Assembly (NCBI GenBank): GCA_900539425.1
Contig: UQBX01000015.1
Location: 1 to 52,360 of the forward strand
Length of the DNA stretch: 52,360 nucleotides
Direction of reading: 5' to 3'
From: an uncultured Oscillospiraceae bacterium
GTDB taxonomy: Bacteria > Bacillota > Clostridia > Oscillospirales > Acutalibacteraceae
The notes under the pieces are model-generated. The model was not told the DNA's origin, did not search any database, and was given only the letters and a program-made list of their open reading frames with translations. Below, in pieces: positions 51,331-52,360 of this stretch. Made by a program: the position numbers and the translations under genes. Within the stretch, counting starts at the first letter, position 1. Each line of letters starts with the position of its first letter.

Positions 51331-51828
51331 ATGAAATACTCGGTAGTTTACAGCAGTAAAACGGGAAACACAAAAGCGCTTGCAGAACACATAAAAAACA
51401 TTCTTCCGAGCGGGGAGTGTGAATATTTCGGTGAAGCAGATAAAAAGGCGCTGGACGCTGATATGATTTTTGCCGGATTTTGGACGGACAAAGGCTCCTG
51501 CGATGAAGGTTTCGGAGAATTTCTGCAATCTGCAGCCGGAAAGAAGTTATTTTTATTCGGCACAGCAGGCTTCGGAGGATCTCAGGACTATTTTGACAAG
51601 ATACTTTCAGCAGTAAAACAAAACATTTCGGAAAGCTGCATAATAGCAGGCGAATTTATGTGTCAGGGAAAGATGCCCGCCTCTGTTAGAAAAAGATATG
51701 AGGCAATGGAAGACACAGCGCAGAAGCATATACTTATAGCTAATTTTGACGCCGCCGAAAGCCACCCTGACAGCAACGATTTAGCAAACCTTGAAGCCGC
51801 TGTACTTGCGGCATATGATCAGGACTGA
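51331..51828 (+). CDS. Flavodoxin-family protein
   Basis: The 165-residue protein starts YSVVYSSKTGNTKALAEHI, with the flavodoxin phosphate-binding loop SSKTGNT at 7-13, and continues with FGTAGFGGSQDYF, the flavin-ring contact loop. It should bind FMN and carry electrons in the cytoplasm or reduce a small substrate. The ATG at 51331 is chosen over one at 51295 because AAAGGAAG lies just upstream and family alignments begin there. No obvious redox partner is adjacent. The acidic C-terminus may be regulatory. Confidence 0.9.
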   Translation: MKYSVVYSSKTGNTKALAEHIKNILPSGECEYFGEADKKALDADMIFAGFWTDKGSCDEGFGEFLQSAAGKKLFLFGTAGFGGSQDYFDKILSAVKQNISESCIIAGEFMCQGKMPASVRKRYEAMEDTAQKHILIANFDAAESHPDSNDLANLEAAVLAAYDQD

Positions 51829-51848
51829 TACTGAGCACCACCGAACAT

Positions 51849-51878
51849 TTAACGGATCGGCATTTATATTCATATAAT
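51849..51878 (+). promoter_or_regulatory. Weak promoter of the cupin gene
   Basis: TATAAT at 51873-51878 with a poor -35 TTAACG 18 bases upstream. Confidence 0.35.
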
Positions 51879-51907
51879 GGTATGAATCCCGATTCGGAGG
51901 TGATAAG

Positions 51908-52333
51908 GTGAAAAAAGGTGAAATTTGCACATGCAAAAAACATTATAAAAAAGAACCTTTGGTTTTTAATATAAACTGCTGTTCAAAAAAGAACAATTAT
52001 TTTAGAACAGCTTTGTGGACGGGAGAACATTTACAGATAACGCTTATGAGTATTCCGTGCGGGTGTGACATCGGCAAAGAGATGCACAGCGACGTGGATC
52101 AGTTTATAAAAATTCAGCGCGGAACAGCCAAAGTGATTATGGGCAAATGTGAAAATGAAACTGAATTATGCAGAGAAGCAGACGCAAACTGCGGTATTGT
52201 GATACCTGCCGGTTACTGGCACAACATTATAAATACAGGCAGCACGCCGCTCAAGCTTTATTCAATATACGCTCCTCCCCAGCATCCGTGTGATACAGTA
52301 CACAAAACAAAAAAAGACGCTGAGGAGTACTGA
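51908..52333 (+). CDS. Small cupin-domain protein
   Basis: The 141-residue single-domain protein has the two cupin motifs. Motif 1 reads GKEMHSDVDQFIKIQRG, keeping the first His but with Asp and Gln where His and Glu are usual; motif 2 reads GIVIPAGYWHNIINTG, with the metal-binding His. The HxDxxxQ form is common in the mannose-6-phosphate isomerase-like cupin group. The N-terminus contains four cysteines (CTCKKHY, CCSKKN), an unusual addition that might bind metal. The start is GTG with GGAGGTGAT upstream. Function is unknown. The window ends 27 bases after the stop. Confidence 0.85.
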   Translation: MKKGEICTCKKHYKKEPLVFNINCCSKKNNYFRTALWTGEHLQITLMSIPCGCDIGKEMHSDVDQFIKIQRGTAKVIMGKCENETELCREADANCGIVIPAGYWHNIINTGSTPLKLYSIYAPPQHPCDTVHKTKKDAEEY

Positions 52334-52360
52334 TAATATAAATAGGATAAATAAAAAGCC

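Noticed and set aside
51331..51828. Naming the flavodoxin as a specific reductase partner (for example in bile pigment reduction)
   Set aside because: No partner reductase is adjacent and flavodoxin folds are too common for that call.
1..52360. tRNA, rRNA, CRISPR, insertion sequences, prophage or attachment sites
   Set aside because: I looked through every intergenic gap and saw no cloverleaf, repeat-spacer pattern, transposase or integrase; gaps contain promoters and terminators.

Overview
The window looks like a chromosomal segment of a Gram-positive, anaerobic gut-type Clostridia bacterium, most likely an Oscillospiraceae/Ruminococcaceae relative; this is inferred, not proved. The grounds are low-to-moderate GC by eye, strong AGGAGG-type Shine-Dalgarno sites with many TTG and GTG starts, near-consensus sigma-A promoters, and Firmicutes gene sets (zapA-U32 peptidase, ykpA, ftsEX with coiled-coil M23 hydrolases, DUF1846, queH, CdaR/PucR-type regulator). 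I see no tRNA, rRNA, CRISPR array, insertion sequence or prophage. Genes are tightly packed: no stretch over 300 bases lacks a gene, and the 100-250 base gaps are mostly explained by promoters and terminators.

Layout. 1-8.7 kb: tail of an unknown gene; a GH27 alpha-galactosidase plus alpha/beta-hydrolase operon; a PHP phosphoesterase; the zapA-U32-maf operon; and, divergent from zapA, a GH36 alpha-galactosidase whose promoter shares its -35 region with zapA. 8.7-14.6 kb: ABC-F protein YkpA, then rpe, a membrane-anchored DUF4015-like protein, a cadherin-like surface protein and the Mg2+ transporter MgtE. 14.7-18.7 kb: two membrane-anchored glycerophosphodiesterase-like proteins flanking a nitroreductase, then guaB.

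18.7-27.8 kb (all minus): ftsE, ftsX and three consecutive secreted PcsB/CwlO-like coiled-coil M23 endopeptidases, then queH, rarA, nth and aroK. FtsEX is known in other Gram-positives to control one such hydrolase; three in a row is the most notable cell-wall feature here. 28-35.3 kb: a CdaR/PucR-type regulator, then an operon of FHA protein, FtsW/RodA-type polymerase, class B penicillin-binding protein, HflX, a DUF4830 protein and a pseudouridine synthase.

35.4-46.5 kb: galactose mutarotase; a membrane-spanning XRE-DUF4097 regulator with an operator-like dyad; a CmpB-family membrane protein; GAPDH; a sugar-type MFS transporter with a long dyad in its promoter; DUF1846 and pyrG behind a leader hairpin; an O-acetyltransferase; and a divergent kinase-like protein. 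46.5-52.3 kb: a PNPOx-family flavoprotein; a signal-peptide-less GH33 sialidase paired with a GPH-type transporter that carries a roughly 295-residue charged tail; a flavodoxin; and a cupin.

Taken together this is core growth and division functions interspersed with host- and plant-glycan scavenging: alpha-galactosides (GH27, GH36, mutarotase) and probably sialylated glycans (sialidase plus transporter). The best candidates for something underexplored are the FtsEX/three-hydrolase cluster, the sialidase-transporter pair, the XRE-TM-DUF4097 protein and the rpe-linked envelope proteins.
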